In this document: in pieces, positions 35,805-44,560 of the stretch | Position numbering within the stretch: the first letter of the stretch is position 1 | How the letters are laid out: each line of letters starts with the position of its first letter | Source: Turicimonas muris | Lineage (GTDB): Bacteria > Pseudomonadota > Gammaproteobacteria > Burkholderiales > Burkholderiaceae_F | Length of the DNA: 64,000 nt | Direction: 5' to 3' | Assembly: GCF_002221595.1 (NCBI RefSeq) | Contig: NZ_NHMP01000003.1 | Span: 186,001 to 250,000 of the forward strand | Position numbers and translations under genes: made by a program | Notes under the pieces: generated by a model | Told to the model about the DNA's origin: nothing | The model's input: the letters and a program-made list of their open reading frames with translations, nothing else | Database searches by the model: none

Positions 35805-36644
35805 TTACGCTGGCGATTGAAGAGAACGTTGAATATTTTGCACTTGCTCCAAAGTTAAACCTGTTAGGGCTACAACCTTTCCCAAAGATTCTCCGAATTT
35901 AAGCATATTTTTCGCTACTTCAGCTATCCCTTCGGCTTTCCCTTCAGCTTTTCCTTCAGCTCTGCCAGCAGCCCTTTCTCTCTTTGCAATCTTTGCTTCA
36001 ATTCCTTCCATTTCTTTTTGACCCTCTTCTGTTTCTTTGAAAAATTCAACCCGTTCTTTCAACATGGCGTTTTTCATCTGCTCCGCTCCTTCTGCATGAA
36101 AATCATTCATGAGGTTTCCAATGGGATCATCTCCCCGATAATTTCCATTAACAAAAATGAATCGTGTTCCATCATCAAAATCCGAATGATCTTCCAAAAA
36201 AGCTCTCTTGACCTGATAAGCTGGAAGTTCTTGTTTTCTCAAATCATAATCTAGGATAAAAATAACATAGGTATCGGGAAGTTGGGCAAAATCTTCTCCG
36301 CTTGTGAGATTATTTGTATCCATCAATGAGCTGTGATACCTTGCTCTGCGAAATAAAGAACGCTTTTTTGCTCGTTGAACTTCGATATTAATCAGATTGC
36401 CGTTAACATCAGTTGCCACTGCGTCCAAACAGGCATTCCGATTCTCAACAGTCAGGAATCTTTCTTGGGTCTCAATGCTATTGACTTTCACCAAAGGAAT
36501 GCCAAGCTGCTTAAAAATTTCGTTGATTACGGCTTCAATGTATTTTGGGTTGCTCCGAAAACAAAGCTCGAAGAAGCTATCATCCATCAGCCGCGCGTGA
36601 CGGATGAAATCCTGAGCCCGTTCTATTCTGCTGTATTCTTTCAT
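35805..36644 (-). CDS. PD-(D/E)XK nuclease-family protein (Rpn/YhgA-like)
   Basis: This 279-residue protein resembles the Rpn/PDDEXK_2 family. The N-terminus is DFIRHARLMDDSFFELCF; the nuclease core is CLDAVATDVNGNLINIEVQR, with Asp and Glu-x-Gln in place of Glu-x-Lys. The C-terminal region holds RAEGKAEGKAEGIAE, the Ala-Glu-Gly repeats typical of this family. Rpn proteins promote RecA-independent recombination. It lies as a single-gene cassette between repeat blocks, on the opposite strand. Confidence 0.83.
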   Translation of the reverse strand: MKEYSRIERAQDFIRHARLMDDSFFELCFRSNPKYIEAVINEIFKQLGIPLVKVNSIETQERFLTVENRNACLDAVATDVNGNLINIEVQRAKKRSLFRRARYHSSLMDTNNLTSGEDFAQLPDTYVIFILDYDLRKQELPAYQVKRAFLEDHSDFDDGTRFIFVNGNYRGDDPIGNLMNDFHAEGAEQMKNAMLKERVEFFKETEEGQKEMEGIEAKIAKRERAAGRAEGKAEGKAEGIAEVAKNMLKFGESLGKVVALTGLTLEQVQNIQRSLQSPA

Positions 36645-36696
36645 ATAGTTATTGTAGTTAATTCTATAAACCTCTACTTGAACATTATAGGAAGAA

Positions 36697-36962
36697 TAAA
36701 GAAGTTTATTCGAATAAACTTCTTTACCCCCTCCTTATCTTCTTTGAATCAGTCTTTAAGAGCTTGATCAGTCTTCGGATTCACCGCTGGTGCCATCCTC
36801 AGAAAAGAAAAAACTCGCAAGCCGGCGTGACTTTCTCGTTTTTTAGTTAGGAAAAATCATGTTGAACTTTTTTGGGAAAGTTGACGCACAATTTTGTTTG
36901 CTCACTACAGCCAGTGTCGTGCCAAGCGTTCACAAATCAAAATTGATGGACAACTCTCTAGC
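36697..36962 (+). repeat. Repeat block B: palindrome and one ~150-bp repeat
   Basis: A perfect 30-nt palindrome (36697-36726, TAAAGAAGTTTATTC and its complement) is followed by a repeat copy from about 36810 to 36960 with the same AACTCGCAAGCCGG start. The palindrome arms differ from those in block A but keep full complementarity. Confidence 0.82.
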
Positions 36963-37010
36963 AGACGGGTAAAACATCTACACATACAAAAGTATGGCAT
37001 AGGTCGAGAT

Positions 37011-37050
37011 TTCGTATAAAATACGAAATATGTAATACAAACATATTACA
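37011..37050. promoter_or_regulatory. Operator-like palindromes upstream of relBE
   Basis: TTCGTAT-AAA-ATACGAA (37011-37027) is a perfect 7-3-7 inverted repeat. TGTAAT(8)ATTACA (37031-37050) follows. Both sit just before the antitoxin start, where RelB-type autorepression sites are expected. Confidence 0.55.
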
Positions 37051-37060
37051 AGGATTTAAA

Positions 37061-37306
37061 ATGACGACTGCTATTGTATCTTTTCGAGTTCCTGCCGAAA
37101 TTCGAGACTCAGTAAAACCAGTTTTAGAAGCCAATGGGATAACTATCTCTGAACTTTGCCAGAACGTTTTGACTTACGTGGCAGAGACAGGAAAACTTCC
37201 TATAAAGAGGGTTTTTGTCAGTGATGAGGACGAAGAGTTAATTCGTATTGCTCGTGAACGTCTTTTGGAACCTGGAGCGATCCGTGTACGCCTTGAGGAT
37301 TTGTAA
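37061..37306 (+). CDS. relB: RelB-family antitoxin
   Basis: This 81-residue RHH antitoxin begins TAIVSFRVPAEIRDSVKPVLEANGITISELCQNVL and has an acidic middle (SDEDEELIRIA). AAGGA lies 7 nt upstream of the ATG. Its stop codon overlaps the toxin start (TAATG). Confidence 0.87.
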   Translation: MTTAIVSFRVPAEIRDSVKPVLEANGITISELCQNVLTYVAETGKLPIKRVFVSDEDEELIRIARERLLEPGAIRVRLEDL

Positions 37307-37590
37307 TGGCATACTCGCTGGAATTTAAGCCGTCAGCTCTAAAGGAATGGGAAAAATTAGACAACACGGTAAAAATTGAATTCAAAAAGAAACTAGAGAA
37401 AGTGTTGGAGCATCCAAAAATTGAGGCTCACCGTCTCTCCGGATTGCCGAATTGCTACAAAATTAAGCTTAGAACGCTGGGTTATCGATTAGTCTATCAA
37501 GTAGAGGATGAGAGAATAACTGTTCTAGTTTTGGCAATAGGAAAGCGTGAGAAGTCAAAAGTTTACGAGACAACTAAAAGCCGATATTAA
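37306..37590 (+). CDS. relE: RelE-family toxin
   Basis: This 94-residue RelE toxin has YSLEFKPSALKEWEKLDNTVK, an RLSGLPNCYKIKLRTLGYRLVYQVED core and the C-terminal LAIGKREKSKVYE. These include the Lys and Arg residues used in ribosome-dependent mRNA cleavage. The pair is intact and lies as a cassette between repeat blocks B and C. Confidence 0.92.
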   Translation: MAYSLEFKPSALKEWEKLDNTVKIEFKKKLEKVLEHPKIEAHRLSGLPNCYKIKLRTLGYRLVYQVEDERITVLVLAIGKREKSKVYETTKSRY

Positions 37591-37682
37591 GCCTGATTTT
37601 CCTTCTTTTAATAGAAGGAATCGAACATAAGGAGTGCCACGCTATATTCGGATGCAACTCTGCTGCCATCCTCAGAGAAGAA

Positions 37683-38628
37683 AAAACTCGCAAGCCTGTG
37701 TGACTCCCTCGTTTTTTGTTTACGAAAAATCATGTTGAACTTCTCAGGGAAAGTTGACTCACAATTTTTTTGCTCACTACACCCAGTGTCGTGCCAAGCG
37801 TTCACAAATCAAAATTGATGGACAACTTTCCAGAAGAGGGGTAAAAAAGTTTATACGTATAAACTTTTTTACCCCTCTGAGTATGACCATTTAGTCTGTC
37901 TTTTGAAAATTGATCAGTCATCGGATGCGTCGCAGCCGCCATCCTCAGAAAAGAAAAAACTCGCAAGCCGGAGTGACTCCCTCGTTTTTTGTTTGCGAAA
38001 AATCATGTTGAACTTCTCCGTGAAAGTTGACTCACAATTTTTTTTACTCACTACAGCCAGTGCAGTACCAAGCGTTCGCTTCAAAAATTGTTGGACAACT
38101 TTCTAGCAGAGGGGTGAAAAAGTTTGTTTAAGTAAACTTTTTTACCCCTCTTTCCTCCTTTTAGTCTGTCTTTGGAAGTTTGATCAGTCTTTGGATTCAC
38201 CGCTGGTGCCATCCTCAGAGAAGAAAAAACTCGCAAGCCGGCGTGACTTTCTCGTTTTTTTGGACGAAAATTCACGTTGAACTTCCCCGGGAAAGTTGAC
38301 TCACAATTTTTACGCTCACTACAGCCAGTGCAGTACCAAGCGTTCGCTTCAAAAATTGATGGACAACTTTCTAGCAGAGGGGTGAAAAAGTTGATTCAAA
38401 TCAACTTCTTTACCCCTCTTACCTTCTTTGAGTTTGATCAGTCATCGGATGCAACTCTGCTGCCATCCTCAGAGAAGAAAAAACTCGCAAGCCGTCGTGA
38501 CTTCCTCGTTTTTTGTTTACGAAAAATCATGTTGAACTTCTCCGGGAAAGTTGACTCACAATTTTTTTTGCTCACTACAGCCAGTGCAGTACCAAGCGTT
38601 CGCTTCAAAAATTGATGGACAACTTTCA
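37683..38628 (+). repeat. Repeat block C: four tandem ~150-bp repeats with three palindromes
   Basis: The copies begin near 37683, 37956, 38226 and 38480, giving periods of about 273, 270 and 254 bp. Palindromes lie between them at 37835-37878 (perfect, 44 nt), 38108-38151 (imperfect) and 38376-38419. Each has conserved AGAGGGGT/ACCCCTCT outer arms but different inner arms. The first two copies duplicate block A nearly exactly. Confidence 0.87.
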
Positions 38629-38740
38629 GAAATCTTCTTCCCTCTTCATCGAGTTTCAGCCCAAGTCCTCATCTTTGCTTGTTGGAAAACTAAGGCGGTG
38701 TGCTGAAAAATAAGGTCAAAAACCAAACAAAAGAGTTAAT

Positions 38741-38874
38741 GCAGGAACGCAACTCGATATCAAATCCTTCAGGATTTTCTATCGAGTTGCACGTCGCACC
38801 TCCTAACGGAGGTCGAATTTCTTCGAAATTCGGCTAGTCCTGCCCACCGCTGAAGCGGTCGAAACTACGTTTCG
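38741..38874. ncRNA. Candidate multi-hairpin structured RNA or element end
   Basis: GCAGGA (38741-38746) pairs with TCCTGC (38838-38843) and encloses three hairpins: 38749-38790 (11-bp stem GCAACTCGATA), 38798-38813 (ACCTCC/GGAGGT) and 38814-38832 (CGAATTTC/GAAATTCG). Two more hairpins follow at 38846-38859 and 38860-38874. The layout is that of a folded RNA or a palindromic transposon end; it matches no family I can name. Confidence 0.45.
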
Positions 38875-38884
38875 GGGATGTAGT

Positions 38885-39145
38885 TTGTTCCAGCAATGAG
38901 TTATCTTTTACCCCCAAGAGTGGACAGCACTTTTCCGGAGGATTTTTTTTAAATTCCGGTCTATGGTCCTTCTGCTCCAATAAAGGTAAGCAAATCAAAG
39001 TTTTTTCTCCTTCCAGGCGTTTCTATCAGCTCTTTTTCTCAAGAGTGCCGATTGAAATCTCTGAATTCTTTTCTTTGAGGAGAAAAAAATGCCCAGTCTT
39101 TTTCAAAAAATCCAAAGCAAATATTTCAGAAAATCTGTTTTGAAT
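38885..39145. other. Intergenic region without recognised gene
   Basis: No convincing gene, promoter or repeat was seen between the structured segment and the convergent toxin gene that ends at 39146. Confidence 0.4.
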
Positions 39146-39466
39146 TTAATTCAGTTTAAGCCAGCGGCTAACGTCAACTTTGTTGCTGAGCACATGATGA
39201 ATTCGCACAACACAACGTCTTTTATCAACCGTGTAATAAATGCCATACGAAGAACAATACCGAACTCGAAGTCCCAGAGAAAACCACGGCTCTTGTTCAA
39301 AACAACGACAGCGTTCAGGCATATAACTGAGGGAAGCTATGCCTTTGTGAAGTTTTTCAATCAGTCCAGCTGCTGTTTCCGGCAAACATTGTTCGTATGC
39401 AATAAAGTCAAATATGTCAGAAAGATCTTGCTCAGCGGATACGGTAATTTCAATGCTGAAAATCAT
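39146..39466 (-). CDS. ParE/RelE-superfamily toxin
   Basis: This 106-residue toxin has SIEITVSAEQDLSDIFDFIAYEQCLPETAAGLI, a YMPERCRCFEQEPW middle and YGIYYTVDKRRCVVRIHHVLSNKVD at the C-terminus. It is the same subgroup as the toxins at 3911 and 9473, so three related pairs exist in this window. The ATGA overlap with the antitoxin is at 39463-39466. Confidence 0.85.
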   Translation of the reverse strand: MIFSIEITVSAEQDLSDIFDFIAYEQCLPETAAGLIEKLHKGIASLSYMPERCRCFEQEPWFSLGLRVRYCSSYGIYYTVDKRRCVVRIHHVLSNKVDVSRWLKLN

Positions 39467-39768
39467 TTACCTGTTCTTTCTTTGAGTTTCGCAAAAACCT
39501 CTTCCATTGAGAGAACCCGTCCTTCCTCAATGTCACGAAAACTTCTTTCCATCCGAGAGTCAAACTCTTCTTTGCTCATCTGCGAAGCATCTAAATGTCT
39601 CGGCATCTTCAGAACGAACGGCAGAGCCTTTTCATCAACAACTCGTTTTAAAAAAATACGGATGGCATCCGACATGGTTAAGCCTATGGATTCAAGAACT
39701 TCATTCGCCTCGTGTTTTAACTGTTCATTGATTCGGACTCGAATAACTTCATTGGCAAGAGCTTGCAT
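39463..39768 (-). CDS. RelB/DinJ-family antitoxin
   Basis: This 101-residue RHH antitoxin carries NEVIRVRINEQLKHEANEVLESIGLTMSDAIRIFL. The ATG at 39768 is chosen because AAAGG lies about 8 nt upstream; a start at 39798 is possible. It is divergent from the interrupted autotransporter at 39826 and ends in an ATGA overlap with the toxin. Confidence 0.86.
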   Translation of the reverse strand: MQALANEVIRVRINEQLKHEANEVLESIGLTMSDAIRIFLKRVVDEKALPFVLKMPRHLDASQMSKEEFDSRMERSFRDIEEGRVLSMEEVFAKLKERTGK

Positions 39769-39838
39769 AACATCACCTTTGGAAAAATACGTATTCACAT
39801 TGTAGACACAATTATAGGACTAATCATGAACAGGATAT

Positions 39839-39990
39839 GTGAACTACCCACCGACTAAAGTCGTGGGCTTCTCCGGGCGGTCTCGATACTGCACTGAGAC
39901 TCCCGGATTCTAAAGGTGCCGGAATTTGCGTCCAGCACCTTGGGCCGGAACAAGCGACCCCCTACCGCTGGCTCCCCGAGGAGAGCATCA
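39839..39990 (-). ncRNA. Probable omega (reRNA) guide RNA region of TnpB
   Basis: By analogy with known TnpB systems, the guide RNA scaffold covers the 3' end of tnpB and the right end of the element. The right-end hairpin at about 39845-39865 and the flanking sequence beyond 39838 would form the scaffold and guide. The upstream limit is a guess. Confidence 0.45.
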
Positions 39991-41177
39991 CGGACTTCTT
40001 TGTCAAAGAGCTTACGAATGACATTGATACTGCCGTTTACGTCAGCGTTGAGCAACCGCCCGCTCAGAGTACGGTACAAACCTCGTTTGACTCGTTTGCC
40101 CTGGAATTTGACTTCTTTGCCTTTTCCGTATTCAGGAATCGGGTCCAAGTCCAATGCACTGGCTTTGGACGTATACGCTTCTTCAACCTCAATGACTTCT
40201 ATGCCTACAGATTCCGCCTTGTATCGCAGGTATCCGACAAACTGCGCATGCGGAATCTGCACAAACGACTGATTGTTTCGCTTTCCGGTATTCACCTCCT
40301 GCTTCCAATCTTTGTTGCGTCCTATGCAGATTCTCCCGATTCCGTGATTCAGACAATACTCAATCACGAAGTGGCTCAGTTTATGCAGATAGTCCTTGAT
40401 TCTGAAAGCTCTTCTGTTGGCTTTAGCCCCGAGATGTCCGTACTTCTTACGGCTTTTGAGTTCTGCACACTGCTTGTTCCAGTATTGATTAAGAGCCTTT
40501 AACCGTCCGCCCTTGGCTATGAGCGGATACAGGTTTTCCGTATCCGGGCCTACAGCCGTCATGGTTGCGAAGTTGGTTACGCCTAAATCAATACCGAGAA
40601 TCCGTGCGGAATCCAAGCCTACTGTACGAGCATCGTATCGATTCGCCTCTTTGTAGGCTAAGTGAACAACGTATATTCCGTTTCTCGGAATAATCCGTAC
40701 CTCTTGCAGAACCGATCTGTCTTTCTTCTCGTTGAATTGCTGATTAGCCACACAACGAATCTTCAGCGATCCGAGTCCCGTGATACAAAGAATATGATCT
40801 TTGACGGAAAAACCGTTTCTTTCTACGACAAAGGTCTTTTTCCCTTTGCAGTATCGGGGTATCTTCGGTTTTGCTTTGAACTTCTCAGGATGCTTTTCGT
40901 ATTGCTTGGTGGCTTGGAAAACGCTCTTCCAGTCATTCTGCAACACAATCAGAGTCCTCTGAGCGGATGCTGCGGACGGCATCCGGCGGTAGAGCGGGTC
41001 GTTGTTCTGTTTGAAGCACTTATCGATTTTTCGGTAATCCACGACTTCATGCTTGAAGAAAGCCTGACGCAGTTGGTAGTTACCACTGTTGTAGAGGGTA
41101 CGGGTATGGAAACACGCCTTTTCACAAGCAGGGAAAAGGGCGTGATTTCGGCCGATTCTGATTTCCTCTACACGCAT
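39855..41177 (-). CDS. tnpB: TnpB RNA-guided nuclease (zinc-finger-less subgroup)
   Basis: This 440-residue TnpB carries RuvC motifs ILGIDLGVTNFA (Asp197), VIEVEEAYTSKAS (Glu332) and RLLNADVNGSINVIRK (Asp379), so the catalytic triad is intact. The Cys-X2-Cys zinc finger usual between the last two motifs is missing; instead there is a basic KGKRVKRGLYR-like loop, as in one known subgroup. The N-terminal helix-turn-helix and central domain are complete. TnpB cuts the empty donor site and preserves the element. Confidence 0.9.
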   Translation of the reverse strand: MRVEEIRIGRNHALFPACEKACFHTRTLYNSGNYQLRQAFFKHEVVDYRKIDKCFKQNNDPLYRRMPSAASAQRTLIVLQNDWKSVFQATKQYEKHPEKFKAKPKIPRYCKGKKTFVVERNGFSVKDHILCITGLGSLKIRCVANQQFNEKKDRSVLQEVRIIPRNGIYVVHLAYKEANRYDARTVGLDSARILGIDLGVTNFATMTAVGPDTENLYPLIAKGGRLKALNQYWNKQCAELKSRKKYGHLGAKANRRAFRIKDYLHKLSHFVIEYCLNHGIGRICIGRNKDWKQEVNTGKRNNQSFVQIPHAQFVGYLRYKAESVGIEVIEVEEAYTSKASALDLDPIPEYGKGKEVKFQGKRVKRGLYRTLSGRLLNADVNGSINVIRKLFDKEVRDALLGEPAVGGRLFRPKVLDANSGTFRIRESQCSIETARRSPRL

Positions 41178-42744
41178 GGACCACTCGAAAATTGTTTACA
41201 GTTCAAAGTGTATTATGGTTTTTTAGGGTTTCCTCAAAGAGAGACAGGGTATTTACGCCCTTACATCCCCGCACTGAGGTACGGGGTATTACGGGCGTTT
41301 TAGATAAAAAAATATGGAACAAAGCTCGGGGATGCTTTGTGGTAGCTTCTGAAATTTCTTGCTCTACTTGCACAAGTTCTGGCAAGAGCTTCATGCTAAT
41401 CATTCCATCGCTTTTACTGTCCAGTTCAGTTGCTATTTCAACTGAATACTCAAGCGAGCAAAAATTCACTGGCTATATTTTGAATACCGGGCAAACGGAT
41501 GAGTTTTTTGTAGGTACCTCTCAAAGAGGACGATGGGAGACTCATGGCACAATGATTATGCATGGCACAATGCTTATGTCCGGAAGCAATCCTTCAGGAG
41601 GATCCACCGACGATATTCTGATACATTCTGACGGTGCCTATCAGCTTATGTCAGACGGAATAGTAAATGCAAAACAGTCCAATAGCGGAGACATAGCCGA
41701 GCACGGTTTCGAGAATCAAGGAACTCTATATAGTGCTACAGGATCCGTGATGAATTTCCTGTCCCCGTACAGCAAAATAAAAAATTATGGGAACGGTTAC
41801 ACGGAACTAAACGGAACACTTAACCTTTCCGGCCATATAGATAACAGTTCCAATTTTGTGATGAACGGGGCTTTGTCAGTAACTTCTGACGGACGCATCA
41901 TGAATGCAGGAAGTTTTGCAAATAATTCAACAGTAGATTTTGCAGGAACGTGGAGCGGAACTGGAACCCTTACAAACAACGGGACATTTAACCAAAATGG
42001 CGGTTCGTTTAATCACAAAATAGCTGGGAATGGCAGGTATGTGTATGCAGGAGGTTCTTTTTCCACGCCATCGCTTACAAATAACCTAACTTTGCAGATC
42101 AATTCAGGCCTTTCTGCCTCTATAGCTTCTGCTAGCGGTGCTAATGTTGAGAACTACGGAAGTTTCACCCTTGGTGGTGGATTTCTTCACTCTCTGGACA
42201 ACAAGGCTAATTCCACAGTTTGGTTTAATAATAGCTCCAAAGCTACTTCCATAAATAACGCTGGGATCATTCATACAGGAAATTTAGAAGTCAGTTCTCT
42301 AACCAACTCAGGTTCCATAAACGCCAACGGAAGTATCAGCTTTAAAGGAACTGCTAATAATTCAGGGATCTTGAACACTACTGGTATTTGGTCTTTTGCC
42401 GGAGGAAAACTAAACAACAACGGAACAATTGAAACAGATAGAGCCTCCAATATTTTCGAGTCCCTTGGCGCTCAGGGCCGAACTCCTTTATCGACTATCA
42501 GTCTTCAAGTTACAGGACCGGAAGAAACAAAAACGGCACTGACTGACTTATTTCGTCACTATGTTCCCGGAAGCGTTGCTCAGAATCTGATTGACCACGC
42601 CAAATTTACCGGCGGAAAAGTCATCGTTACCGGCGTCAATCTGACCCAGACGCAGGCAGATGATTTGATGGAAGCATTCAAATCAAAGTTTGTTGTCTTT
42701 GAGTTTTATAGACTTTCTTCTTTTTCTTCCTCCTGGAGAACCAA

Positions 42745-43672
42745 ATGAGCGAATCAGAAAATGTACTGTCCCTTCCTTCCTGCCGTTCAAATTTATTTAA
42801 TCCGGCCGATTCATATGTAAGAACTTTGGGATCGAAGCGTTCTCAGACAACCGTAGAAAATTGCGTCCGGAACATTGCAAAAATCTTGGGACACACTTCC
42901 TCTGACAGAGTTGAATGGTCTAAATTAAGAAGGTGTTTTGGGTGCTCTTGAAGAGAAAGGGAGCTCACCTTCAACTAAAAATCTTTACTTAACTGTGTTT
43001 AAAGGAGTTGCTAAGGAGGCATGGTCTAATGATTTGCTTCCGCAGTCGGCTTATCTGAAAATCAGTAGTCTGAAAAGTTTGAAATTTGAAAGACTTCCCA
43101 AGGGCCGCAGTTTAGACTTGGAAGAAGGAAGAAGACTCTTAGAGTCTTGTTTCAACGGCACCACAAAAGGCTTCCGTGACCGAGCCATTTTTGCCGTAAT
43201 GATGGGTTGCGGGCTGCGCAGAGCCGAAGTCGTCTCCTTGAAACTTGCGAACTGGAATTGTATTGATAGAAGTTTTTCTTTTATCGGCAAAGGAAACAAA
43301 GAGAGGCGGGTTTATCTACCAAAGAATTTAGATAAGTACATTGATGAGTGGCTTATAAAAAGAGGACTGGGAGCCGGAACTTTTTTCCCTCCTATTTGTC
43401 AAGGGAAAAACACAGACAAATTAAAACTGGACAAGGAGCTCACTTCTACTTCAATTTACCGGTTGTTGATGAATCAAGCAGATTTTGCCGACTTGGGGAA
43501 AATCCGCCCGCATGATTTACGCCGTACTTTTGCAACTCGGATGCTGGAGGCCGGCAGCGACCTCTTTATATTGCAGAAAGCGATGGGCCACTCTTCAGTA
43601 GCTACCACCGCTCGCTATGACTACCGCAACGAACAAAGCCGCCGCAAGGTGTGTAAAGAACTTACTTTCTGA
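42745..43672 (+). pseudogene. Tyrosine recombinase with frameshift near 42932
   Basis: The N-terminal part (ATG 42745, GGAG upstream) ends in a stop at 42951 in one frame; the remaining catalytic part is in another frame to 43672. Removing the T after AGAAGG rejoins the core-binding domain (RR-VLGALEEKG). The catalytic domain is complete: GLRRAEVV (Arg), GKGNKERR (Lys), HDLRRTF (His and Arg), MGHSSVATTARYDY (His and nucleophile Tyr). It could be a pseudogene, a programmed frameshift or a sequencing error. It may be the integrase of a mobile segment. Confidence 0.8.
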
Positions 43673-43677
43673 AACTT

Positions 43678-44280
43678 TTATCTTTCTAGCTCCTCTTTTT
43701 TTATTTTTGTCACATCTATGAACTCTTGTATCCACTTTTGGTTAATTCTCCCACGTATGAGTTTTTGTTTTTTTACAAGTAGAGAAAGAAATGGTTTTCC
43801 TCTGCTGTTATCCACTACATAGAGCCTATCGCACAAATTAACGATCTTTATGTAGTTAGCAGCAAGTCTTGATACTCTTCTTTCAACATCTGTCGGAGGT
43901 ACAAAATGACCACCCAAAGAAACTCTCTGTAGGATTCTTTGAACATTGATACTAGAATCGCTTACACCAACTAGAACTCCGTTGATCTTATAGCCTCGGT
44001 TTTTATCCTCTTCCAATAATCGAAATTCTGACTTACCTGAAAAAGTACTTTCAAATACAAAAGGTATATTTAACGAAACCAGTTTCCTTCGTTTTGCAAG
44101 AGCCTCTTTTGCTCCAGCAAAGAAGTTGCCGTGATTTTTCTCGGTTAAGAGATCAGGATTAATGTACTGCATATAGGCCAGAGCTGGAATCTTCCTTTTA
44201 GCAACCTCGTAGATAGTAGATTTTCCAGCTCCATTTACGCCGGCAAAGAAAACAAGTTGAGGCTTGGGCAAGTCAGACAT
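43678..44280 (-). CDS. Zeta-toxin-family kinase
   Basis: This protein of about 200 residues has the Walker A PQLVFFAGVNGAGKSTIYEV and zeta-toxin features: YINPDLL, FVFESTFSGKSE and VQRILQRVSLGGHFVPPTDVERR. Zeta toxins phosphorylate UDP-N-acetylglucosamine or similar substrates and block cell wall synthesis. The start at 44280 overlaps the antitoxin end by 8 nt; a start at 44301 is possible but has no ribosome site. It is paired with the small gene upstream. Confidence 0.85.
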   Translation of the reverse strand: MSDLPKPQLVFFAGVNGAGKSTIYEVAKRKIPALAYMQYINPDLLTEKNHGNFFAGAKEALAKRRKLVSLNIPFVFESTFSGKSEFRLLEEDKNRGYKINGVLVGVSDSSINVQRILQRVSLGGHFVPPTDVERRVSRLAANYIKIVNLCDRLYVVDNSRGKPFLSLLVKKQKLIRGRINQKWIQEFIDVTKIKKEELER

Positions 44281-44506
44281 ATTTAACCACTTTTTCCCCA
44301 TTAGGGTACTCGGTTATTACTTTATTAGGATCTTTTGAATCTTGATAAGTAATAGGGATTCCTTTTGCAAAATGTTTCTCCCTAATCATTTTTTCAAATG
44401 AGCCATCCGAAGTCAATTCTTCCAACGTCTTCTCAAATTGCACCTCCATGATGTTATCTAGTATTCGGTTTTGAATATCAACAGCTTTTTTAGTTACTTC
44501 ATCCAT
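44273..44506 (-). CDS. Putative antitoxin of the zeta-type toxin
   Basis: This 77-residue protein (LTSDGSFEKMIREKHFAKGIPITYQDSKDP, ending in TEYPNGEKVVKYV) overlaps the zeta-type gene by 8 nt. Its role as antitoxin is inferred from position and size; it is not the classical epsilon sequence. Confidence 0.65.
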   Translation of the reverse strand: MDEVTKKAVDIQNRILDNIMEVQFEKTLEELTSDGSFEKMIREKHFAKGIPITYQDSKDPNKVITEYPNGEKVVKYV

Positions 44507-44560
44507 AACCTTTTCCTCTTTCTCTAATCCAACTTCGACATTTTGAGCCGACGCAGGCCC

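Larger units (their letters stand above)
39839..41303 (-). mobile_element. IS200/IS605-superfamily element with lone tnpB, 1465 bp
   Basis: The boundaries are set by exact restoration of the autotransporter signal region. The tnpB-downstream end (39839 onward) has the hairpin CCCACGACTTTAGTCGGTGGG on the minus strand, ending in TAGTTCAC. The other end carries CCCCGTACCTCAGTGCGGGG. No tnpA is present, as in IS1341-type elements, and there is no target duplication. The left-end flank on the tnpB strand is TTTAT. Confidence 0.85.
39826..42687 (+). pseudogene. Third autotransporter remnant, interrupted by an IS605-type element
   Basis: The gene starts at ATG 39826 (codons for M-N-R-I and the first base of Y), is interrupted at 39838/39839, and resumes at 41304. 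Joining the flanks gives MNRIYKKIWNKARGCFVVAS, an intact ESPR. A passenger of about 460 residues follows. It shares DLFRHYVPGSVAQNLIDHAKF and GVNLTQTQA with the first autotransporter and breaks near 42687, where unrelated DNA with the recombinase gene begins. No barrel is present. Confidence 0.85.

Noticed and set aside
35545-38615. Several 60-110 codon frames inside the repeat copies.
   Set aside because: They recur only because the DNA repeats recur, run through palindromes and have no ribosome sites.
35326-38628. CRISPR array or classical integron attC array.
   Set aside because: Repeat units are ~150 bp with 254-273 bp periods and near-identical interspersed DNA, not 20-40 bp repeats with unique spacers. 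The palindrome arms lack the GTTRRRY core of attC, and no cas or IntI-type gene is present.
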